This document shows, one piece after another, positions 36,570 through 45,525 of a DNA stretch of 64,000 bases. Source of the stretch: Gemmatimonadaceae bacterium (GTDB taxonomy: Bacteria; Gemmatimonadota; Gemmatimonadetes; Gemmatimonadales; Gemmatimonadaceae). The stretch's first letter is position 1. Every line of letters starts with the position of its first letter. Position numbers and translations under genes: made by a program. The stretch spans positions 1 through 64,000 of the forward strand of contig JAIEMN010000010.1 of NCBI GenBank assembly GCA_019752115.1, in the 5' to 3' direction. Below the pieces are notes generated by a model that worked only from the letters and a program-made list of their open reading frames with translations, was not told the DNA's origin and ran no database searches.

Positions 36570-37877
36570 ATGGGCCTTTCCCAGCAGACCACCCGCATTG
36601 CCGACCTGAAGCACCACGTCGGCGCCACCGTGACCGTCCGCGCGTGGATCACCCATCTGCGCTCCAAGGGCAAGCTGGGCTTCGCCGTGGTGCGCGACGG
36701 CACCGGCGTCATGCAGGCGGTGGTCGTGAAGGCCGAGGTCCCCGAGACGGCCTGGGAAACGTTTGGCGCGCTGACGCAGGAATGCAGCGTCGCGCTCACC
36801 GGCGAAATCCGCGCCGACGCGCGCGCCCCGGGTGGCTACGAGATGGGCGTCAAGGAGCTCACGCTCATCGGCGCGAGCCCGCTGGATTACCCCATCCAGC
36901 CCAAGGAGCACGGGATCGACTTCCTGCTCGACAACCGCACCTTCTGGCTGCGCAGCCAGCGTCAGGCCGCGATCATGCGCGTGCGGCATGAGCTCGAGCA
37001 GGCCGTGCACGACTTCTTCTATGCGCGCGATTTCGTGCGCTGCGATACGCCCATTCTCACCGCCGCCATCGGGGAACGCGCGGGGCTCTTCAGCACCGAG
37101 TATTTCGACGAAGGCACGGCGTATCTCGCGCAGACCGGCCAGCTGTACGGCGAGGCGCTTGCCGCGGCGCTCGGGCGCATCTACACCTTCGGCCCGACGT
37201 TCCGCGCCGAGAAGAGCAAGACGCGCCGCCATCTCACCGAGTTCTGGATGATCGAACCGGAGATGGCGTGGTACGATCAGGACGACAACATGGACCTGCA
37301 GGAAGACTTCGTGCGCTACCTGGTGGGCCGCGTGCTCGAGCGACGGCAGGAAGAGCTCAAGGTCCTCGAGCGCGACACGAGCAAGCTCGATTGCGTGTCG
37401 CAGCCGTTCGTCCGTCTCGACTACGGCGAGGCGGTGAAGCTCGCGCAGAGCAAGGGGAGCGACATCCAGTGGGGCGACGACCTCGGCGCGCCCGACGAAG
37501 CGATGATCGTGGACGAGTATCAGCGCCCGGTCTTCGTGGTGAACTACCCGAAGGAAGCCAAGGCGTTCTACATGAAGGAGAACCCGGCCGACCCGCGTAC
37601 CGTGCGCTGCGCCGATCTCCTCGCCCCCGAAGGCCGCGGCGAAATCATCGGCGGGTCGCAGCGCGAAGACGACTACGACAAGATCCTCGCGCGCCTCACG
37701 CACGAGGGGCTCCCCGTCGAGGCGTACGGCTGGTATCTCGACCTCCGCAAGTACGGCACCTTCACGCACTCGGGCTTCGGTCTGGGCCTCGAGCGCACCA
37801 TCGCCTGGATCTGCGGGATCGAGCATATCCGCGAGGTGATTCCGTTCCCGCGGTTGATGGGACGCATCGCACCGTAG
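36570..37877 (+). CDS. asnS: Asparaginyl-tRNA synthetase
   Basis: Class IIb aminoacyl-tRNA synthetase of 435 residues. It has an N-terminal OB-fold anticodon-binding domain (about 15-100, VTVRAWITHLRSKGKLGF). The catalytic domain has motif 2 FRAEKSKTRRHLTEFWM and motif 3 GFGLGLERTIAW. The ending HIREVIPFPR and the segment IGGSQREDDYDKI fit AsnRS better than AspRS. The ATG at 36570 is the first after the promoter-like element. It ends at a large palindrome shared with the convergent mazG gene. Confidence 0.94.
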   Translation: MGLSQQTTRIADLKHHVGATVTVRAWITHLRSKGKLGFAVVRDGTGVMQAVVVKAEVPETAWETFGALTQECSVALTGEIRADARAPGGYEMGVKELTLIGASPLDYPIQPKEHGIDFLLDNRTFWLRSQRQAAIMRVRHELEQAVHDFFYARDFVRCDTPILTAAIGERAGLFSTEYFDEGTAYLAQTGQLYGEALAAALGRIYTFGPTFRAEKSKTRRHLTEFWMIEPEMAWYDQDDNMDLQEDFVRYLVGRVLERRQEELKVLERDTSKLDCVSQPFVRLDYGEAVKLAQSKGSDIQWGDDLGAPDEAMIVDEYQRPVFVVNYPKEAKAFYMKENPADPRTVRCADLLAPEGRGEIIGGSQREDDYDKILARLTHEGLPVEAYGWYLDLRKYGTFTHSGFGLGLERTIAWICGIEHIREVIPFPRLMGRIAP

Positions 37878-37879
37878 TA

Positions 37880-37959
37880 ACCCAGAACCCACGACCAAAA
37901 ACCCGAAACCCTGAACTGATCAGTTCAGGGTTTCGGGCTTTAGGTCATGGGTTCCGGGT
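37880..37959. repeat. 80-bp inverted repeat, probable bidirectional terminator
   Basis: The core 37902-37937 is a perfect 36-bp palindrome centred on TGATCA. Flanks 37880-37901 and 37938-37959 are also complementary at 18 of 22 positions. The right flank contains the stop and last codons of mazG (stop at 37940-37942); the left flank begins just after the asnS stop. Short A-rich and T-rich ends on each side fit termination in both directions. Confidence 0.85.
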
Positions 37960-38770
37960 GGTCTTGGGTTCGCTCGGCCTCCTTCACCGCGTCCCAGTAC
38001 CCATCCTGCTCCTCCAGGCTCAGCGTCGTCAGCGTCTTCCCATCCGCTTCCGCCAGCCGCTCCATCGCGGCGTAGCGCCGCACGAACTTTGCGTTCGTGC
38101 GATCGAGCGCGAGCGCGCCGTGCACCGCGGTCTTGCGGCACAGGTTCACCACGGCGAAGAGCAGATCACCCAACTCCGCTTCGAGCGCGTCCTGATCGCG
38201 CACCGCCCCCGTCTCGGGATCGATCAGCGACGCCACCTCCTCGACTTCCTCGCGCACCTTGGCGAGGGGACCGAGGGCGTTGTCCCAATCAAAGCCAACA
38301 CCGGCGGCGCGGTCCTGCAGGCGATGCGCGCGATGCAGCGACGGCAGACTCGCCGGGAGCCCTTCCTCGAGCGTCGAGCGCTTCGCCTTCGCGGCCTTCA
38401 TGCTCTCCCACGAGCGCTTGACGCCGTCGCCGTACAGGTGCGGGTGGCGCGCGTGCATCTTCGCGATGAGGGCGCCCGCCACGTCCGGCATGGCAAAGGC
38501 CCCGCGCTCTTCGGCCACCACCGAGTGAAAGAGCACCTGCAGGAACAGGTCGCCCAACTCGTCGCGCAGCACGGCGTCGTCGCCGCCGGCAATCGCGTCG
38601 TCCACCTCGTGCGACTCCTCGATCAGGTACGGGCGCAGCGACTCGTGGGTCTGGACACGGTCCCACTCGCACCGCGCGCGCAGGTCGCGCATGAGCGCGA
38701 GGGCGTCGTCCATGGTGCGGGGGGCGGGCGCGGAGGGCGTGGCGCCCTCGGGAGCAGAGTCAGCAGACAT
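37940..38770 (-). CDS. mazG: Nucleoside triphosphate pyrophosphohydrolase MazG
   Basis: Hydrolyses NTPs/dNTPs to NMP and PPi, cleaning nucleotide pools. The 276-residue length and two tandem MazG domains fit the E. coli-type protein. The first (about 20-130) has EESHEVDDAI and DELGDLFLQVLFH (the EExxE/ExxD metal-binding pattern). The second (about 165-250) has REEVEEVAS and EAELGDLLFAVVNLCRK. The first 19 residues are Pro/Ala/Ser-rich, and ATG 38713 is a possible later start. The 3' end runs into the palindrome. It is divergent from alr with only 58 bp between. Confidence 0.94.
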   Translation of the reverse strand: MSADSAPEGATPSAPAPRTMDDALALMRDLRARCEWDRVQTHESLRPYLIEESHEVDDAIAGGDDAVLRDELGDLFLQVLFHSVVAEERGAFAMPDVAGALIAKMHARHPHLYGDGVKRSWESMKAAKAKRSTLEEGLPASLPSLHRAHRLQDRAAGVGFDWDNALGPLAKVREEVEEVASLIDPETGAVRDQDALEAELGDLLFAVVNLCRKTAVHGALALDRTNAKFVRRYAAMERLAEADGKTLTTLSLEEQDGYWDAVKEAERTQDHPEPMT

Positions 38771-38791
38771 GCGAACCGGGCCAGGTCAGAG

Positions 38792-38820
38792 TCGACGGGG
38801 AAGTTCGCGGTGGCTAGCTT
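38792..38820 (+). promoter_or_regulatory. Candidate alr promoter TCGACG-N17-TAGCTT
   Basis: TCGACG (38792-38797) and TAGCTT (38815-38820) are separated by 17 bp in the 58-bp mazG/alr gap. The -10 ends 8 bp before the alr ATG, so the mRNA would be nearly leaderless. Confidence 0.4.
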
Positions 38821-38828
38821 CAAAGGCT

Positions 38829-39959
38829 ATGCCTCACCCTGCCTCGACCCACGACCGGGCCTGGCTCGACGTCGATCTGGGCGCCGTCCGCCACAACGCC
38901 GCGCAACTCCGCGCGCGCGCGGGCGTGCCGTTGCTCTGCATGGTCAAGGCGAACAGCTACGGGGTCGGGGCCGAGGCCGTGTGCCGGGCCCTGGGCGTCC
39001 CGTTCGATCGGGGGCCCGTGGCCGCCGTGGGCGAGGCGCCGTGGGGGGTCGGCATTGCCTCGCTCGACGAGGCCGACGCGCTCCGACAGGCTGGGTGCAC
39101 CGGGCGGATCGTTTGCACGACACCGCTGCTCCCGAACGAGCTCCCGCGGGCGCGTCGCCTGGATGTGCGCCCCACGCTGCACCGGGCGTCCGACATCACC
39201 GTCTGGGGCACCCTGGGGGGCGCGCCCTGGCATCTGGCGATCGACACCGGGATGGCGCGCGCCGGCGTGCGCTGGGACGCCGTGGCCCCCCTGCGCGAGG
39301 CCATCGCGGCCGTCCCGCCCGAAGGCGTGTTCACGCACTTCCACTCGGCCGACGAGCACCCGGAGTCCCGGGACGCACAGGACGCCCGGTTTGAGGCCGC
39401 GGTTGGGGTGTTGCGGGACGTGCTCCCAAGCGGCGTCCTCGAACATCGCGACAACAGCGCGGGCATCGTCTCGCGCGCCGGTGGATCGCCCGGCCATCTG
39501 GCCCGCCCCGGCATCGCGCTCTACGCCGGCCTGTTCGCCACCGAGCTGGCGCTGCGGCAGGTGGTCCATCTGCGGGCCCGCATCGTGGATCTGCGCGAGG
39601 TGCATGCCGGCGAGACGGTGTCCTACGGGGCCACGTGGACGGCTCCGGCGACGCGCCGCATTGCCACGCTCGCGGTCGGGTACGCTGACGGGTACCGCCG
39701 GCACCTCGCCAATGCCGGGCAGGTCCTCGTGCACGGGCAGCGGTGCCCGGTGGTCGGCCGTGTGACCATGGACATGACCATGGTGGACGTGACCGGCACC
39801 ACGGCGGCGCTCGGCGACGTGGCGACCCTCATCGGCCGCGACGGCGCCGACGAACTGACCACCGACATGGTGGCAACCCTTGGTGGGGTGTCACCGTACG
39901 AACTGCTCGTGGGACTCACCCTTCGGGTCCCCGCCGTGCACCACGACGTCCTGCCATGA
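38829..39959 (+). CDS. alr: Alanine racemase
   Basis: PLP enzyme making D-alanine for murein. From ATG 38829 it has 376 residues. The PLP-binding lysine is K40 in CMVKANSYGVGA. AIDTGMARAGV, PGIALYAG, SYGATW, AVGYADGYRR and GRVTMDMTMVDV are family signatures of the barrel and the C-terminal beta domain. The frame is open upstream, but that part is antisense to mazG. It overlaps deoB by 4 bp (ATGA). D-Ala supply feeds the MurF step encoded in the dcw cluster. Confidence 0.96.
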   Translation: MPHPASTHDRAWLDVDLGAVRHNAAQLRARAGVPLLCMVKANSYGVGAEAVCRALGVPFDRGPVAAVGEAPWGVGIASLDEADALRQAGCTGRIVCTTPLLPNELPRARRLDVRPTLHRASDITVWGTLGGAPWHLAIDTGMARAGVRWDAVAPLREAIAAVPPEGVFTHFHSADEHPESRDAQDARFEAAVGVLRDVLPSGVLEHRDNSAGIVSRAGGSPGHLARPGIALYAGLFATELALRQVVHLRARIVDLREVHAGETVSYGATWTAPATRRIATLAVGYADGYRRHLANAGQVLVHGQRCPVVGRVTMDMTMVDVTGTTAALGDVATLIGRDGADELTTDMVATLGGVSPYELLVGLTLRVPAVHHDVLP

Positions 39960-41149
39960 CCCCTCCCGCCAACGCCACCGACCACCGCCGCGCCCTCATC
40001 ATCGTGCTCGATGGGGTCGGCTGCGGCGCCGCGCCTGATACCGACGCCTACGGCGACACGGGGAGCGACACGATCGGCAACGTGGCCCGCGTCTCCGGTG
40101 GGCTGTCGCTCCCGAACCTGCAGCGCCTCGGGCTGGGCAATCTGTCCGAGATCGCCGGGGTCGCGCCGGTGGCGCATCCGGTGGGGGGCTATGGGGTGAT
40201 GCTTCCCCGGTCCTCGGGGAAGGACTCCACCACGGGCCACTGGGAGATCGCCGGGCTCCACCTCGAGCGGCCCTTTCCGACCTACCCGCAGGGCTTTCCC
40301 GCCGAGGTGATCGAGGCCTTCGCGAAGGCCACCGGCCGCCCCGTGATCGCCAACTGCGTCGCCAGTGGGACCGCGGTGATCACGGACTTTGCCGAGGCCC
40401 AGCAGCAGACCGGGGCGTGGATCGTGTACACCTCGGCCGATTCGGTCTTCCAGGTCGCCGCCCACGAGGAGTGGATCCCCCTCGAGGAGCTGTACGCGGC
40501 CTGTGAGACCGCCCGCCGGATGCTCGTGGCGCCGCATGACGTCTCCCGGGTCATCGCTCGGCCGTTCGTGGGAACCCCAGGGGCCTGGCGGCGTACCGCC
40601 AACCGCCGCGATTACTCCATCCAGCCCCCCGGCACGACGCTCCTGGACGTGCTGGCCGAGGCCGGCATCCCGCGGGTCGGGGTGGGGAAGGTGGACGACC
40701 TGTTCGCCGGGCGGGGGATCACCTCGCGCCACACGGCGGACAACGCCGAGGGGGTGGCCGCCCTGCTGGAGTGGCTAAATGGCGACACGCGTGGGTTCTG
40801 CTTCGCCAATCTGGTAGATTTCGATCAGTTGTTCGGGCATCGGAACGATGTCCCGGGTTTTCGGGGAGCGCTCGAGGCGTTCGATCAGGTGCTCCCCTCG
40901 CTGTTGGCTGCCCTTCGGGAGGACGACCTGCTGTTCATCACCGCCGACCACGGCAACGACCCCACCACGGCTTCGACCGACCACGCGCGCGAGCGCGTGC
41001 CGATTCTGGCCGTGGGGGCGCCGGTGCGCGGGGGCCCGCTGGGGGTGCGTGACACGTTCTCCGATCTGGGCGCCACGGTGGCGCACTGGTTCGGGAGCGC
41101 GTGGCGCGGTCGCGGTACGTCGTTCCTGCCCGAGCTGTTGCACGCGTGA
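39956..41149 (+). CDS. deoB: Phosphopentomutase DeoB
   Basis: Interconverts (deoxy)ribose 1- and 5-phosphates in nucleoside salvage. It has 397 residues, as usual. N-terminal metal and nucleophile region VLDGVGCGAAPDTDAYGDTGSDT, then KDSTTGHWEIAG and the C-terminal FITADHGNDPTT of the alkaline-phosphatase superfamily are visible. Coupled by 4-bp overlaps to alr (upstream) and cdd (downstream); with cdd it forms a pyrimidine-nucleoside salvage pair. Confidence 0.96.
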   Translation: MTPPANATDHRRALIIVLDGVGCGAAPDTDAYGDTGSDTIGNVARVSGGLSLPNLQRLGLGNLSEIAGVAPVAHPVGGYGVMLPRSSGKDSTTGHWEIAGLHLERPFPTYPQGFPAEVIEAFAKATGRPVIANCVASGTAVITDFAEAQQQTGAWIVYTSADSVFQVAAHEEWIPLEELYAACETARRMLVAPHDVSRVIARPFVGTPGAWRRTANRRDYSIQPPGTTLLDVLAEAGIPRVGVGKVDDLFAGRGITSRHTADNAEGVAALLEWLNGDTRGFCFANLVDFDQLFGHRNDVPGFRGALEAFDQVLPSLLAALREDDLLFITADHGNDPTTASTDHARERVPILAVGAPVRGGPLGVRDTFSDLGATVAHWFGSAWRGRGTSFLPELLHA

Positions 41150-41565
41150 GCGCCGATATCGCGCCGGCGCACCTCGCGCGGCTACGAGAAGTGGCGGACG
41201 CGGCCCGGGCCAACGCCTGGTGCCCGTATTCGCAGTTCCCGGTCGGGGCGGCGCTCGAAACCGACGATGGGCGCGTCTTCGCCGGGTGTAACGTCGAAAA
41301 CGCGTCCTATCCGGCCGGGACCTGTGCCGAGCGCGTCGCGCTCGGGACAGCCATTGCGGCCGGGGCGCGGTCGTTCGTTCGGGTGGTCATCACCACGGCG
41401 GTCTCGGAGCCGACGCCGCCGTGTGGAATTTGTCGTCAGGCGCTGGTGGAATTCGCCCCAGCGCTCGAAGTCTTTGCGGTCACGCCCGACGGGCGCTGGA
41501 CCCGCTGGTCGCTGGCAGAGTTGCTGCCGGCACCGTTCACGCCTGCTTCGCTCGAGAATGCCTGA
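41146..41565 (+). CDS. cdd: Cytidine deaminase
   Basis: Zinc-dependent deamination of (deoxy)cytidine to (deoxy)uridine. From GTG 41146 (GTGA overlap with deoB) it has 139 residues, the size of tetrameric CDAs. Motifs: CPYSQFPVGAAL, NVENASYPAGTCAERVA (zinc Cys plus catalytic Glu in TCAE) and PPCGIC (two zinc Cys). Its last codons overlap the next gene's ATG. Confidence 0.95.
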   Translation: MSADIAPAHLARLREVADAARANAWCPYSQFPVGAALETDDGRVFAGCNVENASYPAGTCAERVALGTAIAAGARSFVRVVITTAVSEPTPPCGICRQALVEFAPALEVFAVTPDGRWTRWSLAELLPAPFTPASLENA

Positions 41566-42865
41566 GCGCGTTCGTATGTCGCCGTGGCGCCGTCAGTGGT
41601 CGCGACTGCGTACCCCCCTGCTGATCCTCAGTGCGGTGGGCACGGCCGTCTTTGCTGCCGCCTGTACCGAAGAACTCGAGGGTGGGGCCGCGTGTCCCAC
41701 CCTGTGTCCGACGCGCGCAGAAAGCTTCAAGGACACCACGTTCGAGGCGGTGTCGCTCGATACGGCCTTGTCCGGGTATCCGGTGATGGGGCTCGCCCCT
41801 GAACTGTTGCTCGCGAACCGCCCGGATACCCTCGTCACGCGGATGGTGATTCGCGTGGACGGGCTGACCCAGGAGTACGCCAAGAACAAGACCGGGGCGA
41901 CGGAGCCGATCTCCAACACCGACTCGGTCTACCTCCGGCTCACGGTGGATTCGCTCGGCGCCAAGGGCACCGACTCGGTCACCATCAGCCTGTTCAACGT
42001 CGACACCACGGCGAACGATTCGGTGAGCACGGTGGTGAAGCGGCTCTTCACACCACGGCGGCTCATCGGCTCGCTCCGAGTCGTGCCGAAGAGCGTGAAG
42101 GACTCGCTGCGCATTCCGATCGACCGGCGCGTGATGGATTCGCTCATCGTTGGCGGCTATCGCCTGCGCGTGGGGCTGCAGATCACCGCCGGCAAGGGCC
42201 AGTTGCGACTGCTCGCCTTCTCGAGCGGCGCCGCGGCGCCGTCGGTGCAGTACGATCCGAGTACCGATACGACGTACGCGCCGATCATCGTCCCGGCGAA
42301 CACCTCGATTCCTCAAGGGACGACCGAACAGATCCTGGCCTACACGGTCTACAACCTGCTGGACGTCGGCTCGCCGCCACCGCCGACCAATACGCTCACC
42401 GTCGGCGGCTTCCCGGCGTGGCGCAGCTATCTGCGCTTCCAGATCCCGGCGCGCATCTCCGACTCCAGCACGATCGTGCGCGCGCAGCTGCTGCTCACGC
42501 AGCGCCCGAGCTATTTCGGCAACTTCGCCGACAGCGTCGCGCTCCTCCCGATCATTCCCACGGGAACCGCGTTGGTGACGGATCTGCGGCGTTTGCTCGA
42601 TCTCTCGGCCGACGGCGTCTTTGCGTCGGTCGACTCCACGCGGCTCGTGCCGCGCGACTCCGGCGTAAAGAGCATCAACGTGCTCACGCTCGCCCGCTCG
42701 TGGCCGGCGCTGCCCTCCGGCGTGGCGCGGTCCCTCGCGTTTCGCATCAGCGGGGAAGGGGCCCAGCCGGCAGAACTCCGTTTCTTCAGCAGCGAGGCGC
42801 CCGTTGGGCTGCGCCCGCGGCTCCGGATCACGTATCTCCCCCGAACGGAGTTCGCGCTGCCGTGA
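41558..42865 (+). CDS. Lipoprotein with DNRLRE-like beta domains
   Basis: A 435-residue predicted lipoprotein. It has an Arg-rich start, a hydrophobic helix and a lipobox-like AVFAAAC with the lipidated Cys at 36. Two long, Thr/Ser/Asp-rich beta regions follow. The second contains SYLRFQIPARISDSSTIVRA and ends in a segment like PRLRITYLP, both reminiscent of DNRLRE-type cell-surface domains; this likeness is weak. ATG 41558 overlaps cdd by 8 bp; ATG 41576 is an alternative. The next gene overlaps its stop and encodes a beta-barrel, so the two probably act together at the outer membrane. Function unknown. Confidence 0.7.
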   Translation: MPERVRMSPWRRQWSRLRTPLLILSAVGTAVFAAACTEELEGGAACPTLCPTRAESFKDTTFEAVSLDTALSGYPVMGLAPELLLANRPDTLVTRMVIRVDGLTQEYAKNKTGATEPISNTDSVYLRLTVDSLGAKGTDSVTISLFNVDTTANDSVSTVVKRLFTPRRLIGSLRVVPKSVKDSLRIPIDRRVMDSLIVGGYRLRVGLQITAGKGQLRLLAFSSGAAAPSVQYDPSTDTTYAPIIVPANTSIPQGTTEQILAYTVYNLLDVGSPPPPTNTLTVGGFPAWRSYLRFQIPARISDSSTIVRAQLLLTQRPSYFGNFADSVALLPIIPTGTALVTDLRRLLDLSADGVFASVDSTRLVPRDSGVKSINVLTLARSWPALPSGVARSLAFRISGEGAQPAELRFFSSEAPVGLRPRLRITYLPRTEFALP

Positions 42866-44055
42866 TGACTCGTCCTCTGCAGGTCACGGGTACCCTCGGT
42901 ACCGCGCGACGCCACCTGCGCACCCTGACGGCCGCAACGGCGCTGCTCGTCGCACCGCCGGTCGCGCTGCACGCGCAGGGCTCGCTCAGCACGCTCGGCT
43001 TCGGCTACCCGGTCGGTGGCATGAGCACCCGCGTCAGCGGGACCGCCGGGGCGTTTGGTGAAGTGGATGCGCTCACGCCGGCCAATCCGTCGGCGCTTGG
43101 CGGAATCACCCGCACGGTGCTCAGTGCGCAGGCCGAGCCCGAACGGCGCACGCTGCGGATCGGGAGCGTCAAGGAAACCACCAGTGCGCAGCGTATCCCG
43201 CTGCTCAGTGTGATCTTCCCCGCCGGTCACGGCGTGGCGGTTGGGCTCAGCGCGTCGAGCGTGCTCGACCGCTCGTACACGATCAACACCACGGGCCGCG
43301 TCCTCTTCGACAAGGACACGCTCACCACGACCGATCGCCTCAACGTGCGTGGCGCCATCGGCAAGCTGACGGCCGGTGCGGGCTGGCAGGTGAATCCCCG
43401 GCTCAAGCTGGGGCTCGCCGGCCATCTCTTCACCGGCGACAATCTCGTGTCGCGCAAGCAGAAGTTCAGCGACACGCTGAGCTTCGGCAGTGTGACCGAC
43501 ACCTCCCAGGTGACCTACTTCGGCACCGCCTTGACCGCGGGCGCGGACGTGCGCCTGGTGAAGGGGCTCGCGGCCACCATGTCGTACCGCACGAGCGGCG
43601 GCCTCGATGCCCGCGTGCGCGACACGGTGCGCGCGTCGGCGAATGTCCCGTCGGCCCTCGGCGCCTCGCTGCGTTACGACGGCATTCCCGGCACGCAGTT
43701 CGTCGTGGCGATGGAGCAGGTGGCCTGGTCCAAGATGCGCGGCATCGGCTCCTCGCTGACCACCACGCACGATGCCACCAATCTGCGTGTCGGCGTGGAG
43801 ACGGCCGGGCCGAAGTGGCGTGGGCTTCCGCTCTTTGTGCGGGCCGGGTTCGCGCGCAATCAGCTGCCGTTCAGCATCAACGCGGAGCAGGTCAAGGAAT
43901 CGCGGTGGTCCACCGGTCTCGGCATCCCGCTCGCGCGGGAATTCGGAACGATCGACTTCTCGCTGCAGCGGGCGACGCGTTCGCTCACCGGCACCACGGC
44001 CCGCGAATCGGCGTGGCTGTTCGGCGTCGGGTTGCAGGTTCGTCCGGGAGGCTGA
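42865..44055 (+). CDS. Outer-membrane beta-barrel protein (PorV/FadL-like)
   Basis: A 396-residue exported protein with a signal peptide (cleavage after LHAQ). The mature part starts GFGYPVGGMSTRVSGTAGAF and ALTPANPSALGGI, like PorV/PorQ and other FadL-superfamily barrels in which a conserved Asn-Pro-Ala/Ser segment plugs the pore. Alternating beta strands continue to a C-terminal WLFGVGLQVRPGG. A GTG at 42862 overlapping the lipoprotein stop is an alternative start. It is tightly packed between the lipoprotein and miaB. Ligand or secretion role unknown. Confidence 0.7.
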   Translation: MTRPLQVTGTLGTARRHLRTLTAATALLVAPPVALHAQGSLSTLGFGYPVGGMSTRVSGTAGAFGEVDALTPANPSALGGITRTVLSAQAEPERRTLRIGSVKETTSAQRIPLLSVIFPAGHGVAVGLSASSVLDRSYTINTTGRVLFDKDTLTTTDRLNVRGAIGKLTAGAGWQVNPRLKLGLAGHLFTGDNLVSRKQKFSDTLSFGSVTDTSQVTYFGTALTAGADVRLVKGLAATMSYRTSGGLDARVRDTVRASANVPSALGASLRYDGIPGTQFVVAMEQVAWSKMRGIGSSLTTTHDATNLRVGVETAGPKWRGLPLFVRAGFARNQLPFSINAEQVKESRWSTGLGIPLAREFGTIDFSLQRATRSLTGTTARESAWLFGVGLQVRPGG

Positions 44056-44058
44056 CGC

Positions 44059-45444
44059 GTGACCACTCCGCGCCCCGAATCCCTTGCGCCCGACGTGTCG
44101 GCGGAACGCAAGCCGACGGTCTACATCGAGACGTACGGCTGCCAGATGAACGTGGCGGACTCGGAGCTGATGTACGGCAAGCTCGCCGCGCACGGCTACG
44201 AACCCATCGACGTACCCGATGGCGCCGATGTCATTCTCGTGAATACCTGCGCGATTCGCGAGAACGCGGAAACGCGCGTGATCGGACGCCTCGGGGAGCT
44301 GCGCCGCTTCATGAAGCCGGACACCATCGTGGGCGTCACCGGCTGCATGGCGCAGCGTCTGGGCCCCCGGGTGCTCGATCAGGCCAAGCACGTGTCGCTC
44401 GTTGTGGGGCCGGATGGCTACCAGGCGCTGCCGTCGCTCCTCGACGGGGCGCGTAAGGGCGAGAAGTTCACCGCCACCGACTTCGACCTCGAAGAGCATT
44501 ACGAGGATGTGGTGGCGCGCCGCTTCGAGGGCGTGAAGGCGTGGATCCCGGTGCAGCGTGGCTGCGACTATCGCTGCACGTACTGCATCGTGCCGTACAC
44601 GCGCGGCCCCGAGCGGAGCCGCAAGCTGGCGGATGTGGTGCGCGAAGTGCAGCAGGTGGTGGAGCAGGGGCTCACCGAAGTGGTTCTGCTGGGCCAGACG
44701 GTGAACTCCTACACCGATGGCACGCACGACTTCGCCGACCTGCTGCGTGCCGTGGGCGCCGTGGATGGCATTCGACGCGTACGCTACACGAGCCCGCACC
44801 CGAACGATTTCAGCGATCGCGTGATCGCGGCGATGGCCGAGGTGGACACGGTGTGCGAACACGTGCATCTGCCCATGCAGAGCGGCTCGACCAGCATGCT
44901 CAAGCGCATGCTGCGTCGCTACACGCGCGAGGACTACCTCGACTGCGTGGCGCGCCTCCGGGCGGCGATCCCGGGCCTCGCACTCACGACCGACATCATC
45001 GTGGGCTTCCCGGGCGAGACCGACGAAGAGTTTGCCGACACGCTCTCGCTCTGTCGCGAGGTGCGCTTCGACGACGCGTTCATGTTCAAGTTCTCGGCGC
45101 GCGAAGGCACGCCGGCTACGAAGATGCCGCCCGAGTGGACCATCCCCGATGCGGTCGTGGCCGAGCGCTTCGACGAACTGGTGCGCACGGTGCGTGGCAT
45201 TTCCCGCGAGAACAACCTCGCGCGCCTCGGTGACACCATGGAAGTCCTCGTGGAGAAGGTCGCGCGCGATGGCGCCCTGCTGCAGGCGCGTTCGCGCGAC
45301 TTCAAGACGGTCATGGTGCCGGCGGATGCGGCGCGCATCGGTGACTATCTCACGGTGCAGCTCACCGGCACCACCGGGGCGACCTTCACGGGGACGCCCG
45401 TCGGTGAGAAGAAGCGAGCCGCCCTGCCGATGGCCGCCGTGTAG
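44059..45444 (+). CDS. miaB: tRNA-2-methylthio-N6-isopentenyladenosine synthase MiaB
   Basis: Radical-SAM methylthiotransferase modifying A37 of tRNAs that read UNN codons. It has 461 residues. The N-terminal UPF0004 domain has three cluster cysteines (YGCQMN, NTCAIRENA, TGCMAQ), the radical-SAM motif is GCDYRCTYCIVPYTRGPERSR, and a C-terminal TRAM domain spans about 385-450. It starts at a GTG 3 bp after the barrel gene and is followed by a strong terminator, so it closes the alr-deoB-cdd run. Confidence 0.96.
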   Translation: MTTPRPESLAPDVSAERKPTVYIETYGCQMNVADSELMYGKLAAHGYEPIDVPDGADVILVNTCAIRENAETRVIGRLGELRRFMKPDTIVGVTGCMAQRLGPRVLDQAKHVSLVVGPDGYQALPSLLDGARKGEKFTATDFDLEEHYEDVVARRFEGVKAWIPVQRGCDYRCTYCIVPYTRGPERSRKLADVVREVQQVVEQGLTEVVLLGQTVNSYTDGTHDFADLLRAVGAVDGIRRVRYTSPHPNDFSDRVIAAMAEVDTVCEHVHLPMQSGSTSMLKRMLRRYTREDYLDCVARLRAAIPGLALTTDIIVGFPGETDEEFADTLSLCREVRFDDAFMFKFSAREGTPATKMPPEWTIPDAVVAERFDELVRTVRGISRENNLARLGDTMEVLVEKVARDGALLQARSRDFKTVMVPADAARIGDYLTVQLTGTTGATFTGTPVGEKKRAALPMAAV

Positions 45445-45467
45445 CGATTGGCGGCTCGCGTTGTTTT

Positions 45468-45512
45468 GACACCCCGTGCGTCGATTCGATGACGCACGGG
45501 GTGTCGTCTTTT
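45468..45512 (+). terminator. Rho-independent terminator after miaB
   Basis: Perfect 15-bp stem GACACCCCGTGCGTC (45468-45482) with GACGCACGGGGTGTC (45491-45505), 8-nt loop, then GTCTTTT. Confidence 0.92.
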
Positions 45513-45525
45513 CGCATCGTGCAAG

